Shown here: positions 13,567 to 24,269 of the stretch, in pieces | Layout: the number at the start of each line of letters is the position of its first letter | Numbering within the stretch: position 1 is the stretch's first letter | Source of the DNA: Citrus sinensis | Taxonomy: Eukaryota > Streptophyta > Magnoliopsida > Sapindales > Rutaceae | NCBI RefSeq assembly: GCF_022201045.2 | Contig: NC_068559.1 | Location: forward strand, 930,001 to 994,000 | Direction of reading: 5' to 3' | DNA: 64,000 nt | Program-made: the position numbers and the translations under genes | The notes under the pieces: generated by a model | Told to the model about the DNA's origin: nothing | Databases searched by the model: none | What the model saw: only the letters and a program-made list of their open reading frames with translations

Positions 13567-14964
13567 TTAATGTTTCTTTTCAATTTCATGACTCCAAAAC
13601 TCTCCCAAGAAAGTCTTGGCAGCATCCAAACTCGGATAATAAGTCGGCTCAAGAAATAACTGACTCAGCGAGTCACTCGATGCCCCACTGACCACCACAA
13701 CTCCGTTGGCCTTCGCCTCTAAGCTCCCCATCACCACCGCCAGCAACTGCTTATACGCGTAAAAGAACCGCTTCAACGCGGCCTCCACCGCTTGCAGTGC
13801 CTGAACCAGATGAATCTTCGCGAAGTCTCTTTCTTTCTTCTCGTTGTACATTCTCATCGCCGCCTCCTGCACCCTGGGCCCACCCCTCGGGTCCACCTCC
13901 ACTCCTAGTATTAACGGTACATTGTGTTTTAATTCCTTGGACTGTTTCGTAATTTCAAACAGCCCACGTGATCTAAAACAAAACGGGCCGGATTCGGATG
14001 ACGAGGATATCGATAGCTGATTCTTCAGCCTCAAGAAATCGTCCGGATCCATCAACAGGTGGAGGTCTTCGATCTCCGACAGAAGTTTCCAGATTCTTTC
14101 GAGTAGATAGCAGTCGTTTGACGCTTCTTCGAATTGCTTACTCTCTATCCTGGAAACGATGCGTTTTAGGAGCTGCTGCGTTGTGAAGATCCACGATTCG
14201 AGGATTTGGTGTGCTGTGTAGAGAGTCTGATTCTCGTGATTGTTTATTTGGTGATCGTAGGGGTTCTTTTTCAGAGAGTGGAGCTCGTGTGGTTTGCAAA
14301 CGGCGTCGTATTCGAGGTTTGGTTTCCCGGCGAGGTTTGGCTCGCCTAAGCCGAGAGTGTACCGGCACCCTCTCATCTCGCACTCGATGATGTACATAAT
14401 TTTATCCGCCGCGTCCTCGGATTTCTGCCACGTGGCCAGACGAGGCAGCAGGCTGTATTCACTTGTTCTGTTAACCAACGTCGATTCCCCGCCTGGAACC
14501 TTCCACACCTCAGCGGAGCTTCTATTGCGAGCCAAGAAGCCGTTCTCCGTCGTCAAATCGACGATCGGAGCCGTGCCGGAGCGGTCATCGTCCTCGCATA
14601 GAGACGCGATGAGCTGGATCTGACTGGTAGCCAGCGACTCCAGCCGCCGCTTGAACTCGCGCCGGTTGGCGTACGGCCTTGGATCGGAGAGGACGATCGA
14701 AACGAACCGGAAGGTGATCTCCAAAGCTTGCAGAGCCGGTTTCAAAACGGCCTCGTTTTCCCAGTTGGGAAAGTCCCTCGAGCTCCATAGCTTCCTCAGC
14801 TCCGGAAGACGGAGATACTGCTCGTAAGCCGAACAAGCCGCATCTGAACAAGCAACAGGCGATTTAGTGGCTCCCCGGAACGGCGTCGGAATCGAAACCT
14901 GAAGTTTATTAGAAAGCTTTGGAGACTTGCTAGGCATTTTCGTTTTACAATCTAGATCAACCAT
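13567..14964 (-). CDS. HSPRO2: Nematode resistance protein-like HSPRO (Hs1pro-1 family)
   Basis: A single uninterrupted 465-codon frame starting MVDLDCKTKMPSKSPKLSNK and ending SHEIEKKH. The whole protein matches the plant Hs1pro-1 family: N-terminal block with LPELRKLWSSRDFPNWENE (about residues 52-70), a middle with CEMRGCRYTLGLGEPNL (about 190-206) and the C-terminal block with GVEVDPRGGPRVQEAAMRMY. Family members are intronless and of similar length, as here. The beet founder gene was described in nematode resistance, and Arabidopsis HSPRO1/2 bind the SnRK1 regulatory subunit KIN-beta-gamma and respond to pathogen and starvation signals; that is literature knowledge. The coding region is notably more GC-rich than its surroundings. 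The first ATG lies in a fitting context 114 bp downstream of a TA run that may be the TATA region. The HSPRO1/HSPRO2 assignment is by synteny with P0 rather than sequence. Confidence 0.93.
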   Translation of the reverse strand: MVDLDCKTKMPSKSPKLSNKLQVSIPTPFRGATKSPVACSDAACSAYEQYLRLPELRKLWSSRDFPNWENEAVLKPALQALEITFRFVSIVLSDPRPYANRREFKRRLESLATSQIQLIASLCEDDDRSGTAPIVDLTTENGFLARNRSSAEVWKVPGGESTLVNRTSEYSLLPRLATWQKSEDAADKIMYIIECEMRGCRYTLGLGEPNLAGKPNLEYDAVCKPHELHSLKKNPYDHQINNHENQTLYTAHQILESWIFTTQQLLKRIVSRIESKQFEEASNDCYLLERIWKLLSEIEDLHLLMDPDDFLRLKNQLSISSSSESGPFCFRSRGLFEITKQSKELKHNVPLILGVEVDPRGGPRVQEAAMRMYNEKKERDFAKIHLVQALQAVEAALKRFFYAYKQLLAVVMGSLEAKANGVVVVSGASSDSLSQLFLEPTYYPSLDAAKTFLGEFWSHEIEKKH

Positions 14965-15078
14965 TGTTTTTGTATCAGGGAGAGATGAAATAATTAAACG
15001 TAGTCGTTTTGGGTTTCGTTAACGTTAACTTTGATTTGGTTTGCTCTTCTAACACCAGAGAAAAGAGGGAGAGGGGTG

Positions 15079-15098
15079 TATATATATATATATATATA
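15079..15098 (-). promoter_or_regulatory. Likely TATA region of HSPRO (TA dinucleotide run)
   Basis: An uninterrupted (TA)10 tract lies 114 bp upstream of the HSPRO start and is followed, in the direction of transcription, by a CT-rich leader (15050-15075). It could equally be read as a polymorphic microsatellite in the promoter. The position fits a core promoter; no start site is known. Confidence 0.5.
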
Positions 15099-16541
15099 AT
15101 AAACATAGGGCCGTGTTTGGGGATAAGATTAAGAAGGAGAAATAGAAATATGTATCTTTCAGAAAAAAAAAAAATAGATATAGAAATAAATACCGAAAAG
15201 GCGTGTGGAATAAAGAACGAGGAATTTTGAAAGTAGTGGTGGCGTAGAAATGTATTTTAAAAAAAATTGTTTTTTTAATTGTTTTTCAAAAGCATTTTTA
15301 TTGGGTTAGGACTTAGGACACAGGCACATGAAGCTTATCCATTTCTTTCACCTAACAAGAAGGAGCGTGCCCGGTCTAAAACTTGGCCTTGTTTGGAATC
15401 ACAGGGTTGGAACGGAGACTTTGGTCTTTCGCGTGTAGTTAATTTTTATTTTTTTTTAAATTAAGCCCACCATGGATGAAGATCCAGTGTTTCGCTCCTA
15501 TTGTAATTACCAATTGCATGCTGCCACGTATATGATCTGGGTCACTTAGATGATGGCAATAGGATGAGCTGCGGCAGATCTAGTGTTTCCTGCAACACTT
15601 TGTGAAGGTTTTTGTTTTCTCTTGGGATGCTTCCTCAGGGCAACACACATCCTTTGTATGTGGCTATGGGTCAAAGCGTGTCAGCCGACATTTGCGATAG
15701 GCTTGTAGTATCGAGTATAGACCATTAGACCACAATTTTATTTATTTATTTATTTATTAATCACTTCTAGATTTTGTTTGATGAAAACGACTGCGGCCCA
15801 ATGACGCTTCATTAACAGTGTCAGTGATGCTGCAATCTGGCGGTCTGAGGTTTTACCCAACAAGTTTGGAAAAATCGGATTCAGAACGACTCCAAGGTTT
15901 TACCTATTAATTTTAATTAAAATTTAAGAAGCCAGTTGGTTATTTAACATAACAAATTTGATGTTCGCAGACTGCAAATTCGCAACCCTTGGACACAAAC
16001 TGGAGGTACCTTATCCTGTTTTTGGGACAGCTTTCTCTATTATTAAACTAAACTAAATTTTAAGATAATAAGTAAACTCTAAAAATACTTGTCGTATTAA
16101 CCAATCCGGCATCTTTAATGATTTATAATATGTTTAAGAACTAATCTTTAAAAACATTGAATTCGACATAAACATTTTGATACTTATGTTTTACCAGCAA
16201 TGTTTTAAAAAAAAAAAAAGGAAAGAAAAATTGATCAAATCTCTCGCTCTAATCCGTTTCCCAAAATGCATGCTCCAATTAAATATCGCCCATATGTATA
16301 ATATTTTTGTCCAAATTAAAAATCATTGCTTTATCTTAGTGAGAATGAGGAAGAAAGAAAAATTCCAAAATATGGAAACTAGTTCCGATGTGTTTCGGAT
16401 AAGTCTCTTTCTCCTTGGTGGGCTTTGTCTCATTCCCACTTGCAAATTTCGGCTAAATGGACTTTGAAAGATCTTTTTCCCTTTCAACTCAATCTCCGTG
16501 TTTACCGCTCAACGTCACGACTCCCACCGCCCTGATTGGTC
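15099..16541. other. HSPRO upstream intergenic DNA
   Basis: AT-rich sequence with a (TTTA)n run near 15738-15758. I see no gene. Its importance is as the distal promoter of HSPRO, leading to the G-box cluster. Confidence 0.5.
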
Positions 16542-16760
16542 CACGTGTCCCCCGCCGATTGCTCCAATCACCGTAGTGCCCTCCAACTAAATCACGCTGC
16601 CAAGCACGTGACCGCGTCCGCACACCAGACACGTGGCGCACATGTCACGTGCAACGCATCCTGTTTATCTGCCCACCCAACCTGTCGAGCATGAGTTGGC
16701 ACTTCACGTTTCCTATAGGCTAAGGCGGTGCCAAGCAAACACGTGGGTTGCCTCCACGTG
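16542..16760. promoter_or_regulatory. Cluster of six G-boxes (CACGTG) in 219 bp
   Basis: CACGTG occurs at 16542-16547, 16605-16610, 16630-16635, 16646-16651, 16740-16745 and 16755-16760, several in ABRE-like contexts (CCACGTGTCC, GACACGTGGC). The stretch is GC-rich compared with its flanks and has CCAAT-box sequences at 16535 and 16564. G-boxes bind bZIP and bHLH factors such as ABF/GBF and PIF. The cluster lies 1.6-1.8 kb upstream of HSPRO, or could serve an unannotated transcript to its right. Confidence 0.6.
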
Positions 16761-16977
16761 GCCTGGACAGTTCGGATTGGTAGTTGATGATGATGGAGAT
16801 TGGCTTACACGTCTAGTAACAGGACACGCGTCGCGTGGAATAACAGCCGTTGATTTCGCGGGTATGGTGGTATGGGCCGCCGAACAAATGAGAACAGAGA
16901 TTAGTCTATTAGAAAACAGTGAAAGCAGAAACAAGATTATTATTCTTTTCTTTTTTTTTTCAATTTTTTTACTTTGA
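16633..16977 (+). CDS. Uncertain 114-codon open frame inside the G-box-rich segment
   Basis: An open frame starts MAHMSRATHPVYLP and contains WLTRLVTGHASRGITAVDFA before ending in a low-complexity F-rich tail. I recognise no family. It lies in an unusually GC-rich stretch, which alone lengthens open frames, and its start overlaps the G-box cluster, which argues that the segment is regulatory rather than coding. An opposite-strand frame of 73 codons overlaps it. It is listed because the GC island is unexplained, not because coding is likely. Confidence 0.15.
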   Translation: MAHMSRATHPVYLPTQPVEHELALHVSYRLRRCQANTWVASTWPGQFGLVVDDDGDWLTRLVTGHASRGITAVDFAGMVVWAAEQMRTEISLLENSESRNKIIILFFFFSIFLL

Positions 16978-17020
16978 AGTTAGTCAACTGTGAGCCAGCA
17001 AAGCAGAATCCTTTCTATTT

Positions 17021-17052
17021 ATTCATTCATTCATTCATTCATTCATTCGTTC
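17021..17052. repeat. (ATTC)n microsatellite
   Basis: About eight tandem ATTC units, the last one ending GTTC. Simple repeat in intergenic DNA. Confidence 0.9.
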
Positions 17053-17454
17053 TTGCGAGGAAGCATGTTTTAGGGCACAAAAAAGGGGGCATTAATGCGC
17101 CAACCAAAAAAAAAATAAAAATGTGAAGCATGGCCCATTTCCTTGCCTTGTAATATGCACTTAATTTTTCTTTTCCTTTATCCATTTGTGGATGAAGAGA
17201 ATCAGAATTTTGGATTAGATAGCGAGGACCATGATGCATAATTGTCTGTTAAAGCAAAAAGTTTTACCCATAATAAAGTTCTTTTTTTTTTTTTAAGTTT
17301 AAACGATTTAAGATGCGTATTATATTCAAATTTTAATTCTCATATCCAACTTACACGTATATATGGATGAGTTCTTCTTTTTTATGAGGAATATTAAAAT
17401 ATGTTTAAATAAAGATATTGTTATGGATAAATTTCAAATGTCTTCTAAAATTTA

Positions 17455-17620
17455 AATTTAAAATCTACATCCGATCCACAGACATATGGATTGGATTTGA
17501 ATTGAATTTACCAATCCGTGGATTGGATTGGATTAAAAATTTACAATCCGTAAAATTATGGATCGGATATGGATTGATATCCAATCCGTAAAATTCGATC
17601 CGCGAATACCCCTACTAAAG
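17455..17620. repeat. Repeat with nested GGATTGGAT/ATCCAATCC words, probable small DNA-transposon remnant
   Basis: The stretch is built of alternating GGATTGGAT, ATCCAATCCG and GATCCGCGAATACCCCTA words, a style common in hAT-type miniature elements of plants and like the element at 59912. I could not define both ends or a target duplication. Confidence 0.35.
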
Positions 17621-19777
17621 GTATTCATGTTGCATGAAGCTCTTCATTTGAAACCAACTTGTTTAATTTTATCTTCAGTTTTTAAATTCTGATTTGAGAA
17701 TGCTTATTTATTATTATTTTTTCTTCTTATTTTAGATTAAGGAAATTAAGCCAAATTTTCTTATTATTTCCTTGAAAACATTATTTAACTTAGATTGACA
17801 ACCGAAGCTAAGCATATATTACGCTTACTATTCTTGCCCTTGCGTCATGACACTTTTTAGCTTTAATTATCGGTGTTAATCCTTATTAGATAGATTCAAA
17901 ATCATCTCATCTGCCCCACTACCAAAAAGAAATTTAAAGAAAGAACGGCAGTGTCGGTCTCGTTAGGCTATTATAATTTTCCTTATATTATATGCTAATG
18001 TCCTTTTGGAACCAACTTTGTTAAAATAATGCGATATTGTGATCAGCATGCCCCCTTGTTTCCCCTTGTTTCTAAGAAATGAAAAGGCAGATAAGCATTC
18101 CATTAAAGTAATGTCACCATTTTTGCCTCCTTGTTGCAAGTCAAAAATCATTTTATTCTCTATTAATTCCGCAACAAATTTGAGCCACATAATGACGTAT
18201 TAATGAGAAAAAAAAAATTAGTGACCAACCAATGCTGAGTTGAACATGCCCTTTAATTTAACAAGAACACGACACTCATTAGTAGATTTATGTTGACCTA
18301 AAAAGACACGATTATTAATCAAGACAAAACTTAAGTTATCCATTGATTAATCGTGTCAAATTTAGATTAAGAGTTTTTTAACGCTCCAATCCATTAATGA
18401 TAAGATTAATTATCTGATTAAAGATATAGTATTATATCGTTGTTTAATCTAATTATACCCTATTCTTTAAACCATATAATCTAGAATTATCTAGTTATAT
18501 TTTGACAGAAGATTAATTAGAATTTTGAGTTTGTAATATGTTATTATAAACATGTTACACAAGTGTTTTTTTTTTTTTTTAAATTCAAATATAAAGAATA
18601 TGTTAAATGAGTGGCATGATTTATTAACAACTTGAATTAGAGATTCTAGACGCGATTAATAAAATATGTGTCTCAATTTGACACACACCACACGACACGC
18701 TAACTCAAATTGTTTCCAGGTTGAAGAAGTCTAAGAAAGAAATTAATAAGGAAAAGGCATTTCTGGTCCCCGTTGATGGCCATTAATTACAATGAAGAAG
18801 TCGTTGTCGCTAATTACAGCCATAATAAATGCACATACGATTAGCGGAGAAAACCCATTAAAAGATAAAATGATGCAACCTCGGAATGGATAAGCATTAC
18901 ATGAGAATGAATGATACAGCGATTTGCCTCCTTATTGCAAGCCTAAATACCGAAAAGCACATCAAATGAATCTCAACTTGCCTCCTAATTGCAAGTCAAA
19001 ACTCTAGAACGCACTTAAAATCAATCTCAAGTGGGGACGAATTGTCATAAAAGAATTGAGCAAGCAAGCGGCAATCAACCTCTCAAATGGAGCCACTTTG
19101 TTTTATTGTTTATACATTATCCTCAAGCTTTTCTTTCTTTTCTTTTTTTAATTAAAAAAAGAAAAGCAAATGAACGGATATAATCTTAGAAATTACGAAG
19201 CTCCAATTGGAAATCTAGGGAGCAAAAGTAATATGGGTAAATTTCTAGAAGCAAAAGTCCCATAAAAGAAAGAGTAAATCTGAAATTAAAGTGGTTAGAA
19301 TTTAAAGTTATGAAGGCCAAACTATTCATTAAAAAAAAAAGTTAAAATTGTGGATATACCATATACAATATTTGAACATTTTTTCCCCTATTAAAAGAAT
19401 AAATTAAAGTTTATTCCTGTAATTTTGAACCAAACCCCAATTTGTTTTCTTTTTTTTTTAAGTCAACAATAAAATGTTTTTATCTACGACTTTATAGTCT
19501 AAATGATAAAAAGATAAGCATCATGAAATACAGAAGATTGTTGTGCTGTCTACCTTCGCATGTTGTTAAGGATGTTCACAAAAGAGAAGAATTATGTTAT
19601 TCCAAAAATCGATCAGTGCGTAATAAATAACTGGACAGTACGGAGGGATACAAAAATCATTGAGTTGCTGATGACTATCGTGAAAAAAAAAATGCTCTTA
19701 AAAGTGATGGTAAAGGGGAGTATACATTGAAGGATAAACTGATGATGTTCACGTGCAATCGGAACTGTGAGTTGGTC
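17621..19777. other. Intergenic AT-rich DNA
   Basis: No gene recognised. Two related 45-bp stretches near 18110-18140 and 18925-18990 share CCTCCTTATTGCAAG-type words, suggesting old repeats. Short open frames have no supporting features. Confidence 0.45.
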
Positions 19778-20100
19778 TTTTTTTTTTTTAATATTGTTAT
19801 ACAGAACTGTAGATATTACAATTAATATTTACAAACAGATTCTATAATTGGGACCTTCTTCATGGCATGTACTCCTCTGAAGCGCTGCCCAAATTCTTCA
19901 AACCCTCTCAAATATTCGAGGGTTGTCCACTTCACTCACATTTCGTGAGGGATAGACTGATTCAACTCAATTATTTGATAATTGAGGGAGGATTGTAAAT
20001 AACCCTCTTAAATACTTTTATGGAAACTCGAACCCTTACACTCAATATTGTAAGTGTAAGGATTCTTTCACTGAACCAAAGGTCCATTGATCTTTGAAAC
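19778..20100 (-). mobile_element. SINE-like element with pol III A and B boxes
   Basis: Read on the minus strand, an A-box-like TGGTTCAGTGA (20078-20068) is followed 33 bp later by a B-box-like GGTTCGAGTTT (20034-20024), the spacing found in tRNA-derived SINEs. The segment ends at a run of about twelve A residues (T run at 19778-19790 on the plus strand). The body is about 300 bp. No clear flanking target duplication was found, so the family and ends are uncertain. Confidence 0.45.
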
Positions 20101-20128
20101 AAAGAAAGAAAGAAAGAAAGAAAGAAAA
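20098..20128. repeat. (GAAA)n microsatellite
   Basis: About six GAAA units followed by an A run, directly beside the SINE-like element. Confidence 0.9.
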
Positions 20129-21722
20129 AACATGCACGATACCAATGTGTGTTATAAAGTCAATGATAACAATAATGTGCCACATGATGAAACATTGGTG
20201 CCATTGATGTAATTAATTGTTTTGCCGTAGATAAGGAGAAAGAATTCATGGGATGGTACAGTTTACATCTGCATCATTCTTGTTCTCTGTATGCTTTGAC
20301 TTAAATGATGTGATGGAGAATGATGGCTAAATTGACAGTATCGCACCGAATTACCATCAGGATGTTTGGAATCGGTCCAAGTCTCACCCAACTATTGCAT
20401 TCAAGTAATCGTTATATAGAAAACAAATAAGTAAAAAGAAGGTAAGAATTTCAATCCACACATAGGCTCAAGATGATCAGGCGGACCTAATGTGATATAA
20501 ACATTTATTATCATTAATTTTTCTCTTCCTAATTTGCTAATAATGAATCCACCAATCCCGAATTCAGTCACAAACACAAAAACATATGAAATGGTTTTCT
20601 TTTACAGACTTTAAAAATATGCTTGTAGTAGATCTCTGGAGTAGCTTGGAGTCGTAATTTTCAATTTTGTAGAATTTTGGATTTAACTAATTAACTTGAT
20701 TGTAAAGGGTTGCAAATTAACATAAACTAAACTACCATGGATATTGATTGTATTTATCAGATTGAGATCCTCCCGTGATGTTATCACGTTTTATTAATTA
20801 ATTTGACAACCTCTTAAAACCATGCGCTTTTTGTCCTTAATATTATCTGCCACCGCTAATTTTTTCCCGCATCATTCCGGCTTCTGTCCAATTATTCTCT
20901 CACCATCAGGAACTCATCCTCTTATCAACAACTAGTCATAGCATAAGAAAAATTTAAGAAAACAATCCCACTTTGTTAGGTTAAAATATCATATATTGGA
21001 TTATGGGAAGAACTTGAATCTGTATATCTTAGGGTATTTTTAGCCTTCAAGACCATTGTACTCGACGGTTTGATATTAGATTCCACCATTAACTTGTGCT
21101 CTTATATTAAAAAATACAAATTAATTGGTTTACTAATAAAATGCAACATTGCAAAGGAATGAATCTTGACTATAAATTGAGAATGAATTTTACTTAACAA
21201 CGTGTGATTAGTTAGTTATCTCAAAACATCACTTGTGAATTATCATTGCACCAAATTTAAACATACCCTTAATCAATAGCATCCGTAGGAGAAGCAAAAT
21301 AATTGACTTGAGTCGTCAACAAGATCATCTTCGTGAATCCTTTGGGGTTTTGTCGTCGTCCCATTTCGCCGAAAAGTGAGTGAGGTGATCCTCTATTATC
21401 ATCTCCACATTTGTATTAGACGACATGTGCCATATATATTATGTTGAACGTCTTCGGTTTAGCTGGCTTCGTTGTTTGCTGATCTTCAGCACTTGAAAAC
21501 CCCCAATTCAAGGTACTTGAATGTTAAAGCAAAAGCAGAATTGATTTTGACAGTAGTTAGATTTATTCAATGCAGCCTTAAAGGATATATACATATACAA
21601 GATTTATTTAACTCATTGGGAAAAAAATTAATCGTCTTCTTGAAGAAAAATTAAAAAGGTAAAAAGATCCGAGTGATCAAGAAATTAGAGCACGGCAAAT
21701 TAAGAAACTGCATGCAAACACA
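20129..21722. other. Intergenic DNA downstream of the first P0 gene
   Basis: No gene recognised. The part next to 21722 should contain the 3' untranslated region of the P0 gene at 21723-23665. Confidence 0.45.
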
Positions 21723-23665
21723 TTAGTCGAACAAACTGAGACCCATGTCATCATCAGACTCTTCTGCAGGCTCTTCTTTCTTTTCTTCCTTGGCGGCTGC
21801 AACAGGGGCAGCTCCAGCAGCTGCAGCTGGGGCCGCCGCAGCTGCAAACTTGCTAGGATCCTGTATTTATAAAAGAAAGTCTTAGATAGGATAGTCTCAA
21901 TAAAATAATTCAATAAAATCATATCATGTTTTTCAAAATTTCTCGTCAATATCATGCTTCGTTAATGACTTAATTTCATAGGCCGAGCTATATATAAGTA
22001 GTTACCAAAATTTAATTTAATATATGTTACTAGGGCTTGATCAGGTGAGTGTTGTCGCTCACTTCGACATGCCACGTGACAGTCTCATTTTGGATGGGAC
22101 GTGAGTCCTCATCTAATGAGAAACTACCACGTGGTGTGATGCTCACTTGATCGCTTCTCATATGATTATGCATTTATTTATAATTTTAATCGTGTTATAC
22201 ACACAGTTTTTATCCTAAATATTTATACTATTTAAAATCGTTAGAGTGTGTTTGGCAGTGAGGTGCTGTAGCTTTTAAGCTGCAGCTGCTGTAGAGTAAA
22301 AGCTACAACTGTAGAATAGAAGTTGAGAAAAAAAATTTACTAAGCTGTCAAAACCCAACTACAAGTGTTATCACCACACTTCCAAACAGGCTATTAGTCC
22401 TAAAATTTGCTCTTATGACTTTAGGCCTCACATATTTTCATTTCTGGCTTCTGTCTCAGTACTTGATTCAAAATGAATGTGTACGTGATAAGATTTTTAT
22501 TGGACAGACACGAATCAAACAGTCCCAGAATACAAACCTTGAGGTATTCCTTCACTTTGTCTGCTTGAGAGAAGGAGTACTCGGTGGCTACTGCAAAAGA
22601 AAGAACATTCTTGTAGCCGTTGATGAAGAAGTGTGGGGCAGCCGCAATTGTTGGGTACCGAATGGAGAGAGCCAAAGACGCGACCCTTGAGACAGCTTCA
22701 AGGAACTTCGTTGCGATGTCATCTTCAGTCAAGTCAAGCACTTCTGGACTATAGACAGAGCCATTCTCATAGACAGACATAACAATGAGACCATAAGAGA
22801 ATGGCTTAATCGCCAGCTTCGAAAGCAAAGCAGACTCAGAACTTCCAACCCTATCACCTTTCTTAATAAGCTCCACTGGTGTGATAATTTCCACGGTTCC
22901 TTTGTTAATCTTTGTGGGAATGTTGAGCACCTGTACAAAATTCGTGAACCATTGGATGTTTTAAGGTGTTGTGTCAAGGATCCTGAGAATAAGTCAGGAT
23001 TCTCTCCTAATATGAACTTCTCTTAATAAAATAAATATAAGAATTGGAGGTAGTTACTGTATACTAAAAAAATGAACGTTAAAAAAATCAAATTAGAAAA
23101 TAATCCTGATGTCAAGCAATAAATAAATTAACCTGAAAGAAAGAGGTCTGTGAGGGATCGAGCCCGGTGTTGCCGGGAGGAACAACGACATCAATCGGAG
23201 CAACTAAGCCTACGCGAGCAGGAGCTGCCACCTTGTGTTTGCTTACCTCGTCGCTCACTTCCTTCAAATCACCTTTGGTGAAAATCATACCCACATTGCC
23301 CTGATTCAACCAAAATATGAAAAAGAGGGGTAAAAAAAAGCCACGAAAATCAGAAAGTAAAAAAGAACAATTATTGAATAAACTGATCATATGAATAATC
23401 ACATTACCTGAAGAAGGGGAATGAGATTGAGAAGGTCCCGGTTACCAGTTCTTTCAGCATGCAATCTGATGGATCGTTTCATCATGGTATTTTTTCCCAT
23501 CAGAACGATCGAATGGTCTCGGAGACCTGCCCTTATGTGCTGGAGCTGATTGGATCCCACATTATCGGCGGCCACGATCAGAATCTGGCTGTACTCCTCA
23601 AGCAACTTGCACAACCTTGCATCGTAAGCAATCTTCTTCTCAGCCTTTGATAGCCTCGTCGCCAT
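21723..23665 (-). CDS. RPP0: 60S acidic ribosomal protein P0, copy 1 (318 aa, four coding exons)
   Basis: P0 anchors the P1/P2 stalk of the large ribosomal subunit at the GTPase centre. Exons: 23665-23408, 23300-23133, 22930-22538 and 21860-21723, all with GT-AG borders, giving 86+56+131+45 codons in frame plus stop. The N-terminal L10 region starts [20 protein letters not shown] and includes [11 protein letters not shown] and [10 protein letters not shown]; the centre has [31 protein letters not shown] and [13 protein letters not shown]; the end is an Ala-rich hinge and the acidic tail [12 protein letters not shown], close to the stalk consensus. Usual plant length is about 320. The last intron (21861-22537) holds two small inverted-repeat elements. 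It lacks one intron found in copy 2. A telo-box lies just upstream. It looks intact. Confidence 0.95.
22036..22155. mobile_element. Small inverted-repeat element (MITE-like) in the last P0 intron
   Basis: Left and right arms share, in opposite orientation, GATCArGTGAG, CCACGTG and AGTyTCATT. The arms enclose about 120 bp. No target duplication was resolved. It lies in intron 22537-21861 of P0 copy 1 and contributes two CACGTG sites. Confidence 0.5.
22244..22393. mobile_element. Tourist-like MITE (PIF/Harbinger), 150 bp, TTA target duplication
   Basis: The termini GAGTGTGTTTGGCAGTG and CACTTCCAAACAGGCTA are imperfect inverted repeats and the element is flanked by TTA at 22241-22243 and 22394-22396. 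The interior is rich in GCTGCAGCTGCT-type words. Size, ends and TTA duplication fit Tourist elements. It sits in the last intron of P0 copy 1. Confidence 0.75.
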
Positions 23666-23738
23666 TTGATTTTGATTTTTTTTTCTTTTCTCCGGGAAAA
23701 GAAATACTGTTAAGTAGAAATGAACTGCTTTCCTGAGT

Positions 23739-23747
23739 TTTAGGGTT
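23739..23747 (-). promoter_or_regulatory. Telo-box of P0 copy 1
   Basis: AACCCTAAA on the minus strand, about 75 bp upstream of the start codon. Telo-boxes near the transcription start are typical of plant ribosomal-protein genes. Confidence 0.7.
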
Positions 23748-24269
23748 CTAAACTGATATTTAGACTTGGAATTTGGCGGTGCTTTCTAACTGAATTCCCT
23801 CAAATGCAGTCTTGGGTTTGATTGAATCAATATATATTGAATATTGTCGTTTTGGTTAAGTTTTCTAATATAGTTTCATATGCGCGCCACATTATTTTCA
23901 TCTTGTTTTACACTAATATAGGTAGCATTTTTATATCACATAAGAATTGTTTTTTGGCTCATCAATTATTCTGATTACACAGGAGAAAAGTAAAAGGATA
24001 TCCGTTAATCAGGCTATTGATATTCGATTGTTAAGGCAGAATAAAGCAACGGCTTTTCAATTATTTTGGCTTATCACAAGCTGAAAATATTTGTGCTGCA
24101 AGTAGGAGATGGCTCGTTTCTGCAACTGAGGATATCAGTTATCGACTTGACTTTTTACAATTTTCAACCCTATAGCTCTGTATCAACAGGACCACTTTGA
24201 TTTTCACTTTTAATCCTTTTGCTTTTACTTTGGTAGAATCACGGGAAACTGTCGTCTGCGAGAGCTAAA

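Noticed and set aside
14138..14851. Several open frames on both strands overlapping HSPRO
   Set aside because: They are shadows of the GC-rich HSPRO coding region; only the 465-codon frame matches a known family.
17021..17052. Regular ATTC array considered as a CRISPR-like repeat
   Set aside because: It is a simple tetranucleotide microsatellite with no spacers, in a plant nuclear genome.
21677..21955. A 92-codon minus-strand frame rich in Leu and Lys
   Set aside because: It is a wrong-frame reading of the last exon of P0 copy 1. The same shadow appears at 25041-25295 for copy 2.
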